DNA from: Clostridium saccharobutylicum DSM 13864
Lineage (GTDB): Bacteria > Bacillota > Clostridia > Clostridiales > Clostridiaceae
Assembly (NCBI RefSeq): GCF_000473995.1
Contig: NC_022571.1
Coordinates: forward strand, 2,387,416 to 2,451,415
Direction: 5' to 3'
Length of the DNA: 64,000 bases
The position numbers were made by a program, and so were the translations under genes. This document shows positions 62,888-64,000 of the stretch, in pieces. How positions within the stretch are numbered: position 1 is the first letter of the stretch; every line of letters starts with the position of its first letter. The notes below the pieces were generated by a model, which saw only the letters and a list, made by a program, of their open reading frames with translations, ran no database searches and had not been told where the DNA came from.

Positions 62888-63738
62888 TGGTAGAACATTT
62901 AAAATATAGATATCCCCAGACAGATAAACTAGTCCTAAATGATATTTCATTTACAATAGAACCAGGTGAATTCATAGGGATTGTTGGAAAAAATAATTCT
63001 GGAAAGAGCACTTTATGTCAAGCTTTCGTAGGACTTGTACCTACATTTTATAAAGGGGCATATGGTGGAAAAGTATTTATTGATGATATGGAAGTTTCCA
63101 AAAGTGATATTTCAGAGGTATGTAAAAAGGTTGGAATCGTATTTCAAAATCCATTTAATCAAGTAACAGGTTCTAAAATGAGTGTATATGAGGAGATTGC
63201 ATTTGGACTAGAAAATATGGGGATTCCACGTGGAGAAATGATAGAACGTATAGATGAAGCAATGGAATTATTAGATATTAGTAAATATAAAGATAGAAAT
63301 TCTTTTGATCTATCAGGAGGCCAAATGCAGAGAATGGCAATTGCCAGTATTATTGCAATGCGCCCAGAGGTAATTATTCTTGATGAACCAACTTCTCAAT
63401 TAGATCCACAAGGAAGTGAAGAAGTGTTTCAAGCGGTGCAAGCTTTGAGTAAAAAAGGCATAACAATTATTATGGTTGAACATAAAATAGAGAAGATTGC
63501 ACAGTATAGCGACAAAGTTATGCTGCTTAATGATGGAAAGTTAATACACTTTGATACACCACAACAAATATTCTCAATGGATAATATTTTAGAATACGGA
63601 ATAGCACCACCAGCATTTACACAAATTTGTAGAGGATTAAAAATTTATAATAAAGAAATTGGATTGTATCCAGTAACTTTAGATGAAGCACAAAATATTC
63701 TTTCATCAAAGCAGATTGGAGGAATGTTAAATGAGTAA
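62875..63738 (+). CDS. ecfA1: ECF transporter ATPase EcfA (first)
   Basis: 287 residues. Walker A GIVGKNNSGKST, Q-loop GIVFQNPFNQVTG, signature LSGGQMQRMAIASII, Walker B VIILDEPTSQLDP and H-loop MVEHKIEK. The Q-helix FQNPFNQ is the ECF-type signature. ATG with GGAAGGTGAT just before it inside ecfT. Overlaps the second ATPase gene by eight bases. Confidence 0.85.
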   Translation: MAKIMVEHLKYRYPQTDKLVLNDISFTIEPGEFIGIVGKNNSGKSTLCQAFVGLVPTFYKGAYGGKVFIDDMEVSKSDISEVCKKVGIVFQNPFNQVTGSKMSVYEEIAFGLENMGIPRGEMIERIDEAMELLDISKYKDRNSFDLSGGQMQRMAIASIIAMRPEVIILDEPTSQLDPQGSEEVFQAVQALSKKGITIIMVEHKIEKIAQYSDKVMLLNDGKLIHFDTPQQIFSMDNILEYGIAPPAFTQICRGLKIYNKEIGLYPVTLDEAQNILSSKQIGGMLNE

Positions 63739-64000
63739 AATTGAAATAAAAAATTTATCATTTTCTTATATTGAAAATGAACCTATTTTAGAAAATATTA
63801 ATTTAGTAATCGACGAAAGATCAACAGCAATAGTGGGTCAAAATGGAGCAGGAAAAACAACTTTTGTAAAATTACTAAAGGGGTTATTAAAACCAGATGA
63901 AGGGGACATTTTGTTAAATGATGTGAGCATAAAGTCCATGACAGTAGCAAAACTAGCAAAGCGCATTGGTTTAGTTTTTCAAAATCCAAATGATCAAATT
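63731..64000 (+). CDS. ecfA2: ECF transporter ATPase EcfA (second), cut by window end
   Basis: The first 90 codons are present. Walker A GQNGAGKTTFVKLLKG and the Q-loop GLVFQNPNDQI identify the second ATPase of the pair that powers the ECF importer. ATG lies within the end of the first ATPase gene, with AGGAATG-type site upstream. The rest lies beyond base 64000. Confidence 0.85.
   Translation, partial: MSKIEIKNLSFSYIENEPILENINLVIDERSTAIVGQNGAGKTTFVKLLKGLLKPDEGDILLNDVSIKSMTVAKLAKRIGLVFQNPNDQI

Noticed and set aside
1..64000. CRISPR arrays, tRNA and rRNA genes
   Set aside because: No regularly spaced direct repeats, cloverleaf or rRNA sequence was recognised. The repeats seen are palindromic and dispersed.

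Overview
The window is very AT-rich, with dense single-gene and small-operon layout, many TTG/GTG starts behind strong AGGAGG-type ribosome sites and family profiles typical of clostridia. It suggests a chromosomal segment of a Clostridium sensu stricto species, possibly of the solvent-forming C. beijerinckii / C. saccharoperbutylacetonicum type (inference from gene content and repeat style; no rRNA or tRNA gene was seen).

Layout. 1-4387: nickel/peptide-type ABC importer (two permeases, lipoprotein, two ATPases). 4532-9026: DMT exporter, a non-coding stretch with palindromes and a GC-rich structured-RNA candidate, a DUF2334 deacetylase-like protein and a DUF2935 protein. 9264-14816: iron and redox block: FTR1 iron permease interrupted by an in-frame UGA behind a promoter overlapping a Fur-box-like site, a lipoprotein of three repeats, a MarR regulator with a long perfect operator, a Cys-rich protein, a tandem BFD-type [2Fe-2S] protein, and a LigB-type dioxygenase. 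15146-20044: lantibiotic-immunity-type ABC transporter divergent from its two-component system. 20194-25506: TraX-like protein, an unusual membrane/coiled-coil protein, PanE, PlsY, a bacteriocin-immunity-like protein and a tiny KOW-like protein.

26145-32915 is the most interesting part: a co-directional three-gene operon of (i) an SF1 helicase with a RelE-like N-terminus and a hydrophobic/TPR-like tail, (ii) an McrB-type AAA+ GTPase with an OB-like domain and a long coiled coil, and (iii) a DUF2357/McrC-like PD-(D/E)XK nuclease ending in an array of zinc-finger CXXC motifs. It looks like a type IV restriction (McrBC-like, possibly CoCoNuT-like) defence system. A decayed mglB fragment lies before it and a MITE-like repeat after it.

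33166-42540: a complete AI-2 (lsr) uptake and processing locus: cupin, lsrK and lsrR on the minus strand, lsrACDB and lsrF on the plus strand, with lsrF interrupted by an in-frame amber codon. 42909-51948: PAS-GGDEF-HD-GYP signalling protein, LexA-boxed ydjM, secreted wall-binding protein, YARHG lipoprotein, ankyrin protein, lactate racemase-type LarA and a GyrI-like protein. 52101-53560: an IS3-family insertion sequence with a 3-bp target duplication. 53727-59165: DnaJ-like membrane protein, methyltransferase-TPR protein, and a PadR regulator with its MFS efflux pump sharing one operator. 59973-64000: uridine phosphorylase followed by an ECF transporter (S, T, A, A'), apparently a nucleoside salvage unit, cut by the window end.

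Intergenic DNA is rich in two families of palindromic MITE-like repeats (called A and B here), two copies of a module with a 15-residue reading frame that looks like a shrunken insertion sequence, and gene remnants (mglB, yaaA, a BFD 3' end). All family assignments come from reading motifs by eye; no searches were run.
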